Below, in pieces: positions 38,577-48,243 of a DNA stretch of 64,000 bases (the first letter of the stretch is position 1; every line of letters begins with the position of its first letter). The stretch is from Bacteroides sp. 51 (GTDB lineage Bacteria > Bacteroidota > Bacteroidia > Bacteroidales > Bacteroidaceae): NCBI RefSeq assembly GCF_010500965.1, contig NZ_QVMI01000025.1, forward strand, positions 1 to 64,000, read 5' to 3'. A program made the position numbers and the translations under genes. Below the pieces are notes generated by a model. It worked only from the letters and a program-made list of their open reading frames with translations. It was not told where the DNA came from and did no database searches.

Positions 38577-38651
38577 CGGGGTGTAGCGCAGTCCGGTTAG
38601 CGCACCTGCTTTGGGAGCAGGGGGTCCCAGGTTCGAATCCTGGTACCCCGA
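38577..38651 (+). tRNA. tRNA-Pro (anticodon TGG), copy 1
   Basis: A complete cloverleaf: acceptor CGGGGTG pairs with TACCCCG (one G-U), D-loop with AGTCCGGTTAGC, anticodon loop TTTGGGA holding TGG, and T-arm with GGTTCGAATCC. Discriminator A is at 38651 and CCA is not encoded. It is identical to the second copy. Confidence 0.97.
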
Positions 38652-38683
38652 CAGTTTAGAAGGAAAGGTTTTTATTGAAATTT

Positions 38684-38758
38684 CGGGGTGTAGCGCAGTC
38701 CGGTTAGCGCACCTGCTTTGGGAGCAGGGGGTCCCAGGTTCGAATCCTGGTACCCCGA
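38684..38758 (+). tRNA. tRNA-Pro (anticodon TGG), copy 2
   Basis: Identical in sequence to copy 1 and 32 bp downstream, in the same orientation. Both precede proS on the same strand. A terminator follows 21 bp later, separating the tRNAs from proS. Confidence 0.97.
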
Positions 38759-38779
38759 CAATTTAAAGTAACAAAGAAG

Positions 38780-38802
38780 GCATCCAGAAGGATGCTTTTT
38801 TT
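38780..38802 (+). terminator. Terminator after the tRNA-Pro pair
   Basis: GCATCC pairs with GGATGC across a 4-nt loop and is followed by seven T. The stem sequence resembles that of the TonB terminator at 32591. Confidence 0.8.
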
Positions 38803-38838
38803 GTTTTTAACCATGTGTATCTTTTAAACTAATTTGAA

Positions 38839-40320
38839 ATGGCTAAAGAATTAAAAGACCTGACCAAACGTAGCGAAAACTACTCACAGTGGTATAACGA
38901 TTTGGTGGTTAAAGCTGATCTCGCAGAGCAGTCGGCTGTGCGTGGCTGTATGGTGATAAAACCTTATGGATACGCAATTTGGGAGAAAATGCAACGTCAG
39001 TTGGATGACATGTTCAAAGAAACCGGTCACGTGAATGCATATTTCCCGCTATTGATCCCTAAGTCATTTCTGAGCCGTGAAGCCGAACACGTAGAAGGCT
39101 TTGCCAAGGAATGCGCCGTAGTAACCCACCACCGTTTAATGAATGATCCGGATGGGAAAGGGGTAGTGGTAGATCCTGAAGCTCGGTTGGAAGAAGAACT
39201 GATTATTCGTCCTACATCAGAAACAATTATCTGGAACACATATAAAAATTGGATTAATTCTTATCGCGATCTGCCTATTCTGGTTAACCAATGGGCAAAC
39301 GTAATGCGTTGGGAGATGCGCACACGCTTATTCCTTCGCACAGCAGAATTCCTATGGCAGGAAGGGCACACCGCTCATGCCACCAAAGAAGAAGCTGAGG
39401 AAGAAGCAATTAAAATGTTGAATGTATACGCTGAATTCGCAGAAAAATACATGGCTGTACCGGTTGTAAAGGGAGTAAAGAGTGCCAACGAACGTTTTGC
39501 CGGTGCACTTGAAACGTACACAATCGAAGCAATGATGCAAGATGGGAAAGCACTGCAAAGTGGCACATCACACTTCCTTGGACAAAACTTTGCTAAGGCA
39601 TTTGACGTACAGTTCGTAAATAAAGAAAATAAATTGGAATACGTTTGGGCTACTTCATGGGGAGTATCTACCCGCTTAATGGGTGCGCTTATCATGACTC
39701 ACTCTGACGATAACGGCTTAGTACTTCCTCCATCATTGGCGCCTATTCAAGTGGTTATTGTTCCAATCTATAAAAATGACGAACAGTTAGTACAAATCAA
39801 TGAAAAGATCGCAGGAATAGTAAGCAAACTGAAAGCGTTAGGAATATCTGTAAAATACGATAATGCAGATAATAAACGTCCCGGATTTAAGTTTGCCGAC
39901 TATGAATTGAAAGGTGTTCCAGTTCGTCTTGTTATGGGAGGACGTGACCTGGAAAACAATACAATGGAGGTGATGCGCCGCGACACACTGGAGAAAGAAA
40001 CCATCTCGTGCGATGGAATTGAAACATATGTGCAGAATCTTCTTCAGGAAATGCAACAGAATATTTATAAAAAAGCGCTTGACTATCGTAACTCACGCAC
40101 CACCACTGTTGATTCATACGATGAATTCAAGGAAAAGATCGAAGAGGGTGGATTTATTCTGGCGCATTGGGATGGTACATCTGAAACAGAAGAGAAAATC
40201 AAGGAAGAAACTAAAGCAACCATCCGCTGCATTCCTTTGGATGGCGACAAAACCCCAGGAGTTTGTATGGTTACAGGAAAACCATCAGCCCAGCGTGTTG
40301 TTTTTGCAAGAGCATATTAA
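38839..40320 (+). CDS. proS: Prolyl-tRNA synthetase (archaeal/eukaryotic type)
   Basis: Class II synthetase that charges tRNA-Pro, here encoded just downstream of two tRNA-Pro genes. The 493 residues are the short archaeal/eukaryote-like ProS type without the bacterial editing insertion, which explains the need for stand-alone YbaK (14595). Class II motif 2 region ([19 protein letters not shown]) and motif 3 region ([20 protein letters not shown]) are visible. The C terminus ends VVFARAY as usual. Confidence 0.96.
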   Translation: MAKELKDLTKRSENYSQWYNDLVVKADLAEQSAVRGCMVIKPYGYAIWEKMQRQLDDMFKETGHVNAYFPLLIPKSFLSREAEHVEGFAKECAVVTHHRLMNDPDGKGVVVDPEARLEEELIIRPTSETIIWNTYKNWINSYRDLPILVNQWANVMRWEMRTRLFLRTAEFLWQEGHTAHATKEEAEEEAIKMLNVYAEFAEKYMAVPVVKGVKSANERFAGALETYTIEAMMQDGKALQSGTSHFLGQNFAKAFDVQFVNKENKLEYVWATSWGVSTRLMGALIMTHSDDNGLVLPPSLAPIQVVIVPIYKNDEQLVQINEKIAGIVSKLKALGISVKYDNADNKRPGFKFADYELKGVPVRLVMGGRDLENNTMEVMRRDTLEKETISCDGIETYVQNLLQEMQQNIYKKALDYRNSRTTTVDSYDEFKEKIEEGGFILAHWDGTSETEEKIKEETKATIRCIPLDGDKTPGVCMVTGKPSAQRVVFARAY

Positions 40321-40323
40321 AGC

Positions 40324-40344
40324 GGGCGGTTTACGCGCCCCTAC
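40324..40344. repeat. GC-rich palindrome, family B, copy 3, over the tamB stop
   Basis: GGGCGG is followed by TTTACG and CGCCCCTAC. On the minus strand it reads GTAGGGGCG..., and the TAG inside is the tamB stop codon. The palindrome is less perfect than the other two copies. Confidence 0.7.
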
Positions 40345-43300
40345 GGTAAAATAGAATTATTTGGAACTCCGGCAGGTATAGAATCTGACCGGAGTTTATT
40401 TATAACCTGATCTATGCTGTCTACCGATTCGGAAGTAGGTAAATACTGTGGTAATGATGTTTTGTAACGAGCAGCCTTCCGCCTCCAAAAGAATAAATTT
40501 CTCCAATTATCAAAGTCTTTACGATATATAATACCAATGCCCTGCGTTGTCAAATTGCTACGCGTATAATATTGATCATTCGTTTCATTGTAAGCCTTCA
40601 AGCGTATATCACCAGCTCGGGTCAATAACCATTCTGCTTCAAAATCACCTACAAAATTAGTGTTTGACAAAGGGTTATCTCTATAGCCGAAGTTTCCGTT
40701 GATCAACAGACGATTATTCAATAACTGCCCGGAAAGCATTCCTTCAACTTCCACGTCGGTCCATCCTCTTTCACCTGTGCTTAAATTTGTACCGACCACC
40801 CAGTTATTGTTGTCTATAATCTGAGATAGAATACGATTCAATTGGCCGGAAAGGGTAGACGAGAGAACAGAAGTCATCATATTAGAACTTTGGGTATTTC
40901 CAACATAGTCGGGCGTATAGAACTTACCGATAGCCAACAGATAAAGTATCTGCATATTTACCTCTTCATCTGTTCGGATATAGTTGCGTACAAGGTTTTC
41001 TGTCTCAGCAGAAACATTGGGTAAATCAATATTTAATTTCACCATAGGACGAAACAGAGAACCGTTAAGATTCATCAAACAGTTTACCCGCACATTCCGG
41101 TTCACCGTTCTGTTTGGATCTGATAACACCTCTGAAGGAACCAAATCCGACAAAGAAGCAGAATTCACCGTATATACAGCCTGAATATCCATAATAGCGT
41201 CATAAGGGTTTCCGCTAAATTGAATATTACCACCTTCTTTAATTAAAAAGTCTTTTCTGATAACCTCCTGTATACTAAACTTATATACCCCCTGAGTGAT
41301 ATCATAATTACCAAACATTTTCACATCACCCTTGTTGTAATATTCGGTGCGGATATTACCACGTCCTTTTGCTGTTATGTGGTCATCTGATGTTGGGTCC
41401 ATGATAATTTTCACTGTTGCATCAGGAGTTATATCCACCTGAATATTAATGTTGAGATCAGTTTCCTGACCCTCCTCCTTCATTTGCGCCCTCTGGGCCA
41501 ATTCAAATTCAGATATTAACTGTATAGAGTCCTGCTGATTTACATTGGGAGTCTTATCTACAAACTTAATAAACTGATTGCTTGCCGCAGAAGCCGCAGA
41601 AGCCATTGTGTATACAAAATTTGTATTTCTGTTTGTTGTCAAGGCAGCATCTATGCGCAATCCCTGGCTATTTCCATTGAGGTGAGCATTTCCAGTGGCG
41701 TATATTGTTCCATAGAATGGAACATCAGGATCTTCGGCTGTGTTCATTACCAACATATTGGCTGCATCTACCTCCAAACGATAAGATATATCTTTAAAAT
41801 GATTATGTAATATGTGCCCGGTAATCTTTCCTCGCCGGCCCTCAAGATCTGAAACTAAAGCATCTTGAACCGACATCTTCTCAGGCACGAGATGCACACT
41901 ATCTTCTAACAAAAAATAAGTGTTAAGAGCATTCACCTTAAATCTGGCATCAGTCCTGGCACTTCCTTCCAGGTTTAAAGTACTAAAAGGACCATAAAGA
42001 TGAATTCGACCACTTGTACGCCCTTTAATATCAGACATGATGCTATTAATATAATATTCCAGGAATTTTATATTTGCATTTTGGGGCCTGATATCAAGGT
42101 CAAGGCCACTCTTAGGACGCAGAGGGTAAATATATCCTTTTACATCTACCGAAGCAATATCCTTTTCCCTAATATCTGCATCAAGATATATACCTTCTTC
42201 CTTTGGGTCCCATTCGCCGTAAATATTCATATCGCCAAACATACCGTCATTAAAACTAAAGTCCCGAACGAATAGGCGGGTATTCATAACAGGGTCTTTA
42301 AGTAAGCCGCTTGCATAAGCAATGCCGGTAGCAGAACCTTTGAAATCTACTGCCTTTAAGTTGACAATATCAAAAACGTAGCCGATATTAATTTCCTTTA
42401 GATCTACTTTTAGCGTATCGACAGGATTCTGAGAAGCATAACCGTTAATCCGCAAATATTGATCTGTGTGCCCGAAATAGAAATTATCGACATGTATTTT
42501 TTCCGAATCGGAGATGATCTGTGAAGGATGTATCTTCCAGATTGTATCATTCAGAATTACATTAGTCGGTTTTATGTCAACAACGGTTTTCAATGATTTC
42601 TGTTCATCTTCTAATCTGGAAAAGTTTGTTTCAGCCAGGAAATGTCCGCTATAGGTTGTAGTTGCATTGTTACCCCAGTTCAACCGGGTAGTTAACATAT
42701 CATTCTGAGCTTGTGTATCCAGGGAAATATTAACAGCCCCACTTTTCCTGTGATTACTAAATCGTACACGCCCTCTTAAGTGATCAGATGGATTTTCCAG
42801 TAGAACCATGCCCGACTCTACAAAAGTGTTACCATAACTGAAACGTGGAAAATAACCTTCAACACGAATACGGTTTGTTTGTTCATTAAGATACCCTTTA
42901 AATGTGGAGTGACTATATATATTCAAGGGAATATCGAAAATCATCGGTAGAATCTCTGAATTATAGATATGGATATCGAAATTAAGGATATTATTTGTAG
43001 CAACAGTTGTTTTTTGAGGCAAGAATACTGAGGGAAGATATCTTCTCACCATACTTGTGATACTCGCAGGAAGAGTGCGGTAAGAATAATTCCCTTCAAT
43101 ATCTGCATTTAAGAATTCGGATCGAAGTACTAACTTATTCTTCCCTAATTCGCGGGTTGCTACCACGCGTATATTATCTAAATTGAATGTTTTTTCAGGA
43201 GCTTCAAAGCGCACACTATCCACATCAATAGTACCAATCATTTCATCGATGCTTCCTCCTACAAAATTAGCCCTGAGTATCATGGAAAATTCCGCATCCT

Positions 43301-44894
43301 CATATTTAGGAGTAAGATTCAATTCATGTGGACGAATATGTTTAATACTGGCAAGGAAGTCGAAAGTTGGTGTTTTTTCGGCCAGATTAAAACTACCATT
43401 TAATAAAATGGAGCCATTTGCATCATCCAATGCTACTTTACCATTAAAACCGCCTGATTTATATTCGCCATCTAATGTTATATTCTCATAGGCATAATCA
43501 CTATATTCTAAAGAAGAAACCAACCCTTTCATGACAACAGAAGGGTATTTTCGGTTTTTATAGATACTACTATTTACATCGAGATTAAATGATATCTTTC
43601 CCCATTTCTTAAAGTCCAACCACTGTCCAAACTCAAACTCATCTGTTTTTAGCCTACCTGAATATGAAAATAACCCTTTGGTCTTATCTGAAGTCAACTT
43701 AACGTCTACATTCAGAATACCCAACTCTGTTCTTAATAAACCATAAGTTACAAGGTCAGTGAAATAGCCTGATACTTCTCCACGGAAAAAGACATCTCCC
43801 AGATTTTTTAGCATACGGGGAGTTTCCCCATAATTCTCACTGAAATTCCGGGCAATAAAATCCACTCCTTCCTTATCAGCAGATAAATGGGATAGATTTC
43901 CAAATATGAATGCATTGGACGGGTCTGACAGATCTTGAAAGGCCACATCTCCTCTGATTCGTAAATGATTTCCTCCATTAAGAATCAAACGCGGTATATT
44001 CAGTTGATTTATTGTGCCATCTGCATCTAATTCCAGTTCTACTTTCTCTTTAAAATTGGCAAAGGCAGGAATAAAAGGAGAGAGGTCGTGCAATGTCACA
44101 TAAGACGGAAGCATTTTGAAAGAAAACTGCACATCGGTAATAAAACGATTAAACGCTCCCAGACTATCATATTGCATCCGAATGGTGTCCATTTTTAGCG
44201 AAGTACCCGGTAAGTCAATTTCAAAGTTCTCAATAGCCATTTGTTGTTCATTGCCCAACAACTTCAAACTTAACTTTCGCAACTCCAGTCCTGATTGCTC
44301 ATCTATACTAAAGCGTTTTATCTGAGCATTGATCGAATCATTACTTAGTGCTTTCAGCGAAATGTTGCCAATAATATTATAGAGTTTAATATGTTTGGGA
44401 TTAAATTTACCAGGGGTTTCTTCCTCTGATAAAACATCATAAGCCAGTTTACCGCGTCTGATCAGAAGAGAATTTATACGTAAATCAATATTCGTTTTTT
44501 TCTCTGTACTTTCTTTGGGGCTAAAAGCATCAATCACAAATTTAAAATTTGAATCTGCATCTGGAGAAGGTTTATTTAAAGCAATATTAAAACCAAATAA
44601 CTGAATACTGCTAATAGATACCCGACCTCTAAAGAGAGGAAGAACACTAAATTTAGCCGAAAGCCGGGAAACCTTTAGCATCTCTTCTCCGGACTGGTCA
44701 TTCAATAGCAGGTCATCAATAATAATACGATTAAAAAGGCCTATATTGATTTTACTGATACTTACTTCCGACTCTAATAATTCTGAAAGTTCATTGGCTA
44801 CCAGCAAAGTCGTTTTTCGCTGAATATAAGGGATATTCAACAATATTACAGTCCCGAAATATACTCCAAGTATAATCCCGAGTACATAACGCAC
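40341..44894 (-). CDS. tamB: TamB-like translocation/assembly protein
   Basis: The 1517-residue protein has an N-terminal membrane anchor (VLGIILGVYFGTVILLNI) and is otherwise a long beta-rich periplasmic rod of the AsmA/TamB superfamily, ending in the TamB (DUF490) domain (TNLSTGERGWTDVEVEG; NNRLLINGNFGYRDNP). TamB-like proteins bridge inner and outer membranes and are linked to lipid transport and outer-membrane protein assembly. Its TamA/BamA partner is not in the window. The stop codon lies in a family B palindrome. Confidence 0.93.
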   Translation of the reverse strand: MRYVLGIILGVYFGTVILLNIPYIQRKTTLLVANELSELLESEVSISKINIGLFNRIIIDDLLLNDQSGEEMLKVSRLSAKFSVLPLFRGRVSISSIQLFGFNIALNKPSPDADSNFKFVIDAFSPKESTEKKTNIDLRINSLLIRRGKLAYDVLSEEETPGKFNPKHIKLYNIIGNISLKALSNDSINAQIKRFSIDEQSGLELRKLSLKLLGNEQQMAIENFEIDLPGTSLKMDTIRMQYDSLGAFNRFITDVQFSFKMLPSYVTLHDLSPFIPAFANFKEKVELELDADGTINQLNIPRLILNGGNHLRIRGDVAFQDLSDPSNAFIFGNLSHLSADKEGVDFIARNFSENYGETPRMLKNLGDVFFRGEVSGYFTDLVTYGLLRTELGILNVDVKLTSDKTKGLFSYSGRLKTDEFEFGQWLDFKKWGKISFNLDVNSSIYKNRKYPSVVMKGLVSSLEYSDYAYENITLDGEYKSGGFNGKVALDDANGSILLNGSFNLAEKTPTFDFLASIKHIRPHELNLTPKYEDAEFSMILRANFVGGSIDEMIGTIDVDSVRFEAPEKTFNLDNIRVVATRELGKNKLVLRSEFLNADIEGNYSYRTLPASITSMVRRYLPSVFLPQKTTVATNNILNFDIHIYNSEILPMIFDIPLNIYSHSTFKGYLNEQTNRIRVEGYFPRFSYGNTFVESGMVLLENPSDHLRGRVRFSNHRKSGAVNISLDTQAQNDMLTTRLNWGNNATTTYSGHFLAETNFSRLEDEQKSLKTVVDIKPTNVILNDTIWKIHPSQIISDSEKIHVDNFYFGHTDQYLRINGYASQNPVDTLKVDLKEINIGYVFDIVNLKAVDFKGSATGIAYASGLLKDPVMNTRLFVRDFSFNDGMFGDMNIYGEWDPKEEGIYLDADIREKDIASVDVKGYIYPLRPKSGLDLDIRPQNANIKFLEYYINSIMSDIKGRTSGRIHLYGPFSTLNLEGSARTDARFKVNALNTYFLLEDSVHLVPEKMSVQDALVSDLEGRRGKITGHILHNHFKDISYRLEVDAANMLVMNTAEDPDVPFYGTIYATGNAHLNGNSQGLRIDAALTTNRNTNFVYTMASAASAASNQFIKFVDKTPNVNQQDSIQLISEFELAQRAQMKEEGQETDLNINIQVDITPDATVKIIMDPTSDDHITAKGRGNIRTEYYNKGDVKMFGNYDITQGVYKFSIQEVIRKDFLIKEGGNIQFSGNPYDAIMDIQAVYTVNSASLSDLVPSEVLSDPNRTVNRNVRVNCLMNLNGSLFRPMVKLNIDLPNVSAETENLVRNYIRTDEEVNMQILYLLAIGKFYTPDYVGNTQSSNMMTSVLSSTLSGQLNRILSQIIDNNNWVVGTNLSTGERGWTDVEVEGMLSGQLLNNRLLINGNFGYRDNPLSNTNFVGDFEAEWLLTRAGDIRLKAYNETNDQYYTRSNLTTQGIGIIYRKDFDNWRNLFFWRRKAARYKTSLPQYLPTSESVDSIDQVINKLRSDSIPAGVPNNSILP

Positions 44895-45106
44895 TACTTT
44901 TTTAAACTTTCTGATAAGCTATTGAGGTTATTTTGCGAACAAAAATATAAATTTTATTTGCAAAAAAAAAGATTATATAAAACATTAATTTTCAGCACTA
45001 TAAATCAGTCACTTAGAAAAGTTAAAGGAACAAAACAGTTCAAAAATAGCCTTCCAACCACCAATTTCAGTAACCAAAAGTAATAACCTAAAAAAGAACC
45101 AAAGGC

Positions 45107-45661
45107 ATGGAAGAGCAATTTTTTTTAGATTTTCAACTACGCTTCAACCTTAGGCAAAAGTGTATTGGTGAATTAAAGAAACCCCAATATGATGACACCA
45201 AAGCTATTGTCAGTAACTTTACTTGGTTAGCAGAAGAAGAGGTTTGTAGGCTCTTTAGTTCAGTTGGGTTATCATCTATTCCCACATATCTCCGCAAAGT
45301 ACATGAGCTATCTCTAGGTGAGAAGGCTCGCTTAGATCTCGCTTTCCTTATATCTACAGCTAAGGATGATGAAATAATTCTTTGTGATGAATATAGTTCC
45401 ATGTTAGATAGGGATTGGGCTATGTCAATGAGCTACTCTTTGCAGAGATATATAAGAAGGATTAACAAAAAAATAATTTTGGCAACATCCAACACAGATG
45501 TAATAGAATGGATTCAGCCAGATTGGATTTTGAACCTTAATAAGCCCCAAGATGATACTGTGAATATTGAATGGCAGATATATGCTGATGATAAGGAATA
45601 TGAAACCTATAAACAAATAGCAGCGCAAGATATGCTAACTGAAATTAAGGAATTACCATGA
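45107..45661 (+). CDS. ABC-ATPase half lacking Walker A (phage-type ABC-GNAT ancestry)
   Basis: The 184-residue protein keeps the second half of an ABC ATPase: a signature LSLGEKARL near residue 70, a Walker B DDEIILCDEYSS near 86, and WIQPDWI near 140. Walker A is absent, and a TAA stop lies in frame 16 nt upstream of the start, so no P-loop is encoded here. It resembles the ATPase part of phage-borne fusion proteins that join an ABC ATPase to a GNAT domain (VGFSSPPSWLRPF, LSNGEK and WLQPDW as I remember them). Here the acetyltransferase is a separate gene starting 4 bp before this stop. It may be a remnant or need an ATPase in trans. Confidence 0.65.
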   Translation: MEEQFFLDFQLRFNLRQKCIGELKKPQYDDTKAIVSNFTWLAEEEVCRLFSSVGLSSIPTYLRKVHELSLGEKARLDLAFLISTAKDDEIILCDEYSSMLDRDWAMSMSYSLQRYIRRINKKIILATSNTDVIEWIQPDWILNLNKPQDDTVNIEWQIYADDKEYETYKQIAAQDMLTEIKELP

Positions 45662-46284
45662 AGGTGAACATAGTAGAACACAACAAAGGTATAAGACCTC
45701 AGATTAAGTTAAGAGTGCAGAGGGTAGAAGCAAATGTATGGGAAGATTTATCATTTCACGTTCACCACTACCGCACGAAGAAACTCAATAAATCATCCAA
45801 ATGCTTTGTTTTCTATTGGGAGGATAAGGTGGTTGGCTTTTGTGCAGTTCTCCATGCTCCTAAGCGTAATATGTCCAACGCATTAAGTATAAGTCGCCTT
45901 GTTGTGTTGCCTCAATTTCACGGCTTAAATATTGGTTCTATAATATGCAATTTTGTTGGTGGTATATTCAAGAATGAAGGATACAAATTATATATTAAAA
46001 CCGTTAACATGGCGATAGGTAACTACTTCAATACTCATACTGATGTATGGCGTGCCACAGTGTACAATCAAAAATTTCGACCACGAAACATGGATGAAAG
46101 TAAATATCGAAATAGAATAGCAAGCAAGAGCTTTTGCCACGAATACTGTGGAAAAGAAATAACTGGGTATGAAGATATGTTATTGTCGGTATCAGAAATG
46201 AGAAAGAATAGACAATCATTAAATATTAACCATAACAACGATATGGACAATTTGCAAACTGAAAGTGCGGCAACTATGACCTAA
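45658..46284 (+). CDS. GNAT-family acetyltransferase-like protein
   Basis: The 208-residue protein has a GNAT core: ISRLVVLPQFHGLNIGSIICNFV is the acetyl-CoA-binding strand and loop, with HHYRTKKL and KCFVFYWEDKVVGFCAVLHAP before it. This matches the GNAT part of phage ABC-GNAT fusions (HHYL..L, CFVA, RLVVLPDYQGLGIG). It starts with ATGA overlap on the ATPase-half gene, so they are co-translated. The last 25 residues (NHNNDMDN) look untypical of the domain. Substrate unknown. Confidence 0.7.
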   Translation: MKVNIVEHNKGIRPQIKLRVQRVEANVWEDLSFHVHHYRTKKLNKSSKCFVFYWEDKVVGFCAVLHAPKRNMSNALSISRLVVLPQFHGLNIGSIICNFVGGIFKNEGYKLYIKTVNMAIGNYFNTHTDVWRATVYNQKFRPRNMDESKYRNRIASKSFCHEYCGKEITGYEDMLLSVSEMRKNRQSLNINHNNDMDNLQTESAATMT

Positions 46285-46599
46285 TTATTTCTACAGATTT
46301 TTTTTCTGGAAAATTTTCCGATGATTGCATAACCATTACCATGATATAGGTGTGGTAACTTCTTAAGCACACTCCACACGAGTTACCTAGCCGATTCAAA
46401 TCCCTATGTTTTTATTTGATGAGAATCTAATTTGACTTTTTGAGCAAGAGAAAGTGTTATTGGAGGAAAATGCCTATCTTTGTAAGGTTGAAAGGGTAGG
46501 ATTTGAACAACGAGTTCTAATAACTAGTTTTGTAATTCACTGATAATCAGTATAGGTTAGAAATATATAAAATATAATGTTATGAACCGACTTTATCAC
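46285..46599. other. Intergenic stretch after the ABC-GNAT pair
   Basis: No gene is supported. A full -7 element, TATCTTTG at 46475-46482, is unassigned. A short inverted repeat (TTCAAATCC at about 46396 and its complement near 46503) and GGTAACT/AGTTACC (46354-46360 and 46381-46387) are present. tRNA-like strings occur but do not fold. This is the right flank of the accessory pair and may contain an attachment remnant. Confidence 0.35.
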
Positions 46600-46607
46600 T
46601 ACTTTTG
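46600..46607 (+). promoter_or_regulatory. -7 element of tsaD
   Basis: TACTTTTG is 20 bp before the ATG at 46628. Confidence 0.55.
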
Positions 46608-46627
46608 CATCGTTAAATATTAAAAAT

Positions 46628-47647
46628 ATGAGTACGATAATTTTAGGAATCGAATCATCTTGTGATGACACTTCTGCGGCAATCATTAAGGATGGAGTCT
46701 TATTATCCAATATAGTCGCCGGACAAGCTGTTCACGAATCATATGGTGGAGTTGTACCCGAACTGGCCTCGAGAGCTCATCAGCAGAATATAGTACCAGT
46801 TGTTCATGAGGCGCTGAAAAAGGCAGGAGTCAGTAAAGATGAGATCAGTGCAGTAGCCTTCACACGTGGTCCTGGTTTAATGGGGTCGCTACTGGTTGGC
46901 GTTTCGTTTGCTAAAGGGTTTGCACGTGCATTAGATATTCCTCTTATTGATGTTAACCACTTAAAGGCTCACGTATTAGCTCATTTTATAAAAGAAAAAG
47001 ATGAAGAGGCAGAGCAGCCTGAATTTCCGTTTCTTTGCTTACTTGTATCTGGGGGAAACTCGCAAATCATACTTGTAAAGTCGTATGATGAAATGGAGGT
47101 ATTGGGTCAAACGATTGATGATGCCGCAGGAGAAGCTATTGACAAATGTTCCAAGGTTATGGGATTGGGTTACCCGGGTGGCCCGATTATTGATAAATTA
47201 GCCCGCCAGGGAAATCCTAAAGCATACACTTTTAATAAACCTCATATTCCTGGGCTTGATTATAGCTTTAGCGGGCTAAAAACCTCATTCCTATATTCTT
47301 TGAGGGACTGGATAAAAGAAGATCCTGATTTTATTGAGAATCACAAGCAAGACCTGGCGGCGTCTCTGGAAGCTACTGTTGTAGAAATCTTAATGGATAA
47401 ACTGCGCAAAGCAGCCAAACAATATAAAATTAACCAGGTAGCTGTAGCCGGTGGAGTATCTGCAAATACCGGATTACGAAATGCGTTCCATGAACATGCC
47501 AGGAAATACGGTTGGAAGATATTTATTCCTAAATTCGGGTATACTACAGACAATGCTGCGATGATAGCGATAACAGGTTATTTCAAATACTTAAATAAGG
47601 ATTTCTGCTCAATAGATCTTCCAGCTTATTCCAGAGTTACTCTATAA
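46628..47647 (+). CDS. tsaD: tRNA threonylcarbamoyltransferase TsaD
   Basis: TsaD transfers threonylcarbamoyl to A37 of tRNAs that read ANN codons. The 339-residue protein has the Kae1/TsaD signatures: GIESSCDDTSAAI at the N terminus, DVNHLKAHVLAHF with the metal-binding His pair near residue 115, LVSGGNSQIIL and AVAGGVSANTGLR. It heads a run of + strand genes, with the CinA-type gene 6 bp downstream. tamB and the ABC-GNAT pair lie upstream. Confidence 0.97.
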   Translation: MSTIILGIESSCDDTSAAIIKDGVLLSNIVAGQAVHESYGGVVPELASRAHQQNIVPVVHEALKKAGVSKDEISAVAFTRGPGLMGSLLVGVSFAKGFARALDIPLIDVNHLKAHVLAHFIKEKDEEAEQPEFPFLCLLVSGGNSQIILVKSYDEMEVLGQTIDDAAGEAIDKCSKVMGLGYPGGPIIDKLARQGNPKAYTFNKPHIPGLDYSFSGLKTSFLYSLRDWIKEDPDFIENHKQDLAASLEATVVEILMDKLRKAAKQYKINQVAVAGGVSANTGLRNAFHEHARKYGWKIFIPKFGYTTDNAAMIAITGYFKYLNKDFCSIDLPAYSRVTL

Positions 47648-47653
47648 TATATA

Positions 47654-48121
47654 ATGAAGACCGAAGAAACCATTGGATATATACTAAAACAGAAGAATTT
47701 AACCCTTTCCACCGCAGAAAGCTGTACGGGAGGAAATATTTCGGCACGAATTACTGCAATTCCGGGAAGTTCTGAATATTATAAAGGAAGTATAATTGCT
47801 TACGACAATGAAGTGAAAATGAATTTGCTCCGGGTTTCCCCCAACACACTGGAAGAACATGGAGCTGTTAGTCGTGAAACAGTAATTGAAATGGTAAAAG
47901 GAGCGATGGGTACGCTAAAAACGGATTGTGCTGTGGCCACATCCGGTATTGCCGGCCCCGGAGGTGGAACACCAACTAAGCCGGTAGGGACAATCTGGAT
48001 AGCAGCTGCCTATAAAAACGAAATTATTACGCAAAAATTGGAAAAGGATAGGGGAAGAGCCCCAAATATAGAAAACGCCGTTTGCGAAGCCCTGAATCTG
48101 ATTCTGAAACTTATAAAATGA
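47654..48121 (+). CDS. CinA C-terminal-type amidohydrolase (PncC-like)
   Basis: The 155-residue protein is the C-terminal CinA domain alone: [16 protein letters not shown] near residue 19, [24 protein letters not shown] near 97. This domain deamidates nicotinamide mononucleotide to nicotinate mononucleotide. The N-terminal MoaB-like CinA domain is absent, as in PncC. It is 6 bp after tsaD and is probably co-transcribed with it. Confidence 0.9.
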   Translation: MKTEETIGYILKQKNLTLSTAESCTGGNISARITAIPGSSEYYKGSIIAYDNEVKMNLLRVSPNTLEEHGAVSRETVIEMVKGAMGTLKTDCAVATSGIAGPGGGTPTKPVGTIWIAAAYKNEIITQKLEKDRGRAPNIENAVCEALNLILKLIK

Positions 48122-48161
48122 AGAAATATTGCTATTACACAGTGAATTAATTCTAAAATTA

Positions 48162-48193
48162 TTTGTTTCGTATCAATAAAAGTACTTACTTTG
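48162..48193 (+). promoter_or_regulatory. Promoter of rpmB-rpmG-bL38
   Basis: TTTG (48162-48165) is 20 bp before TTACTTTG (48186-48193), a near match to the -7 consensus, 50 bp before rpmB. Confidence 0.55.
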
Positions 48194-48243
48194 CGCTCTG
48201 TTTAAAGGAAATATAGAAAAAAACTATAAAAAACAAGATAGAA

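Noticed and set aside
45107-45661. Complete ABC transporter ATPase
   Set aside because: There is no Walker A and no permease gene, and an in-frame stop just upstream excludes a longer start.
46490-46530. tRNA fragment on the minus strand
   Set aside because: The TTCAAATC string resembles a T-loop but the flanking bases cannot form a T-stem, and no other arms are found.
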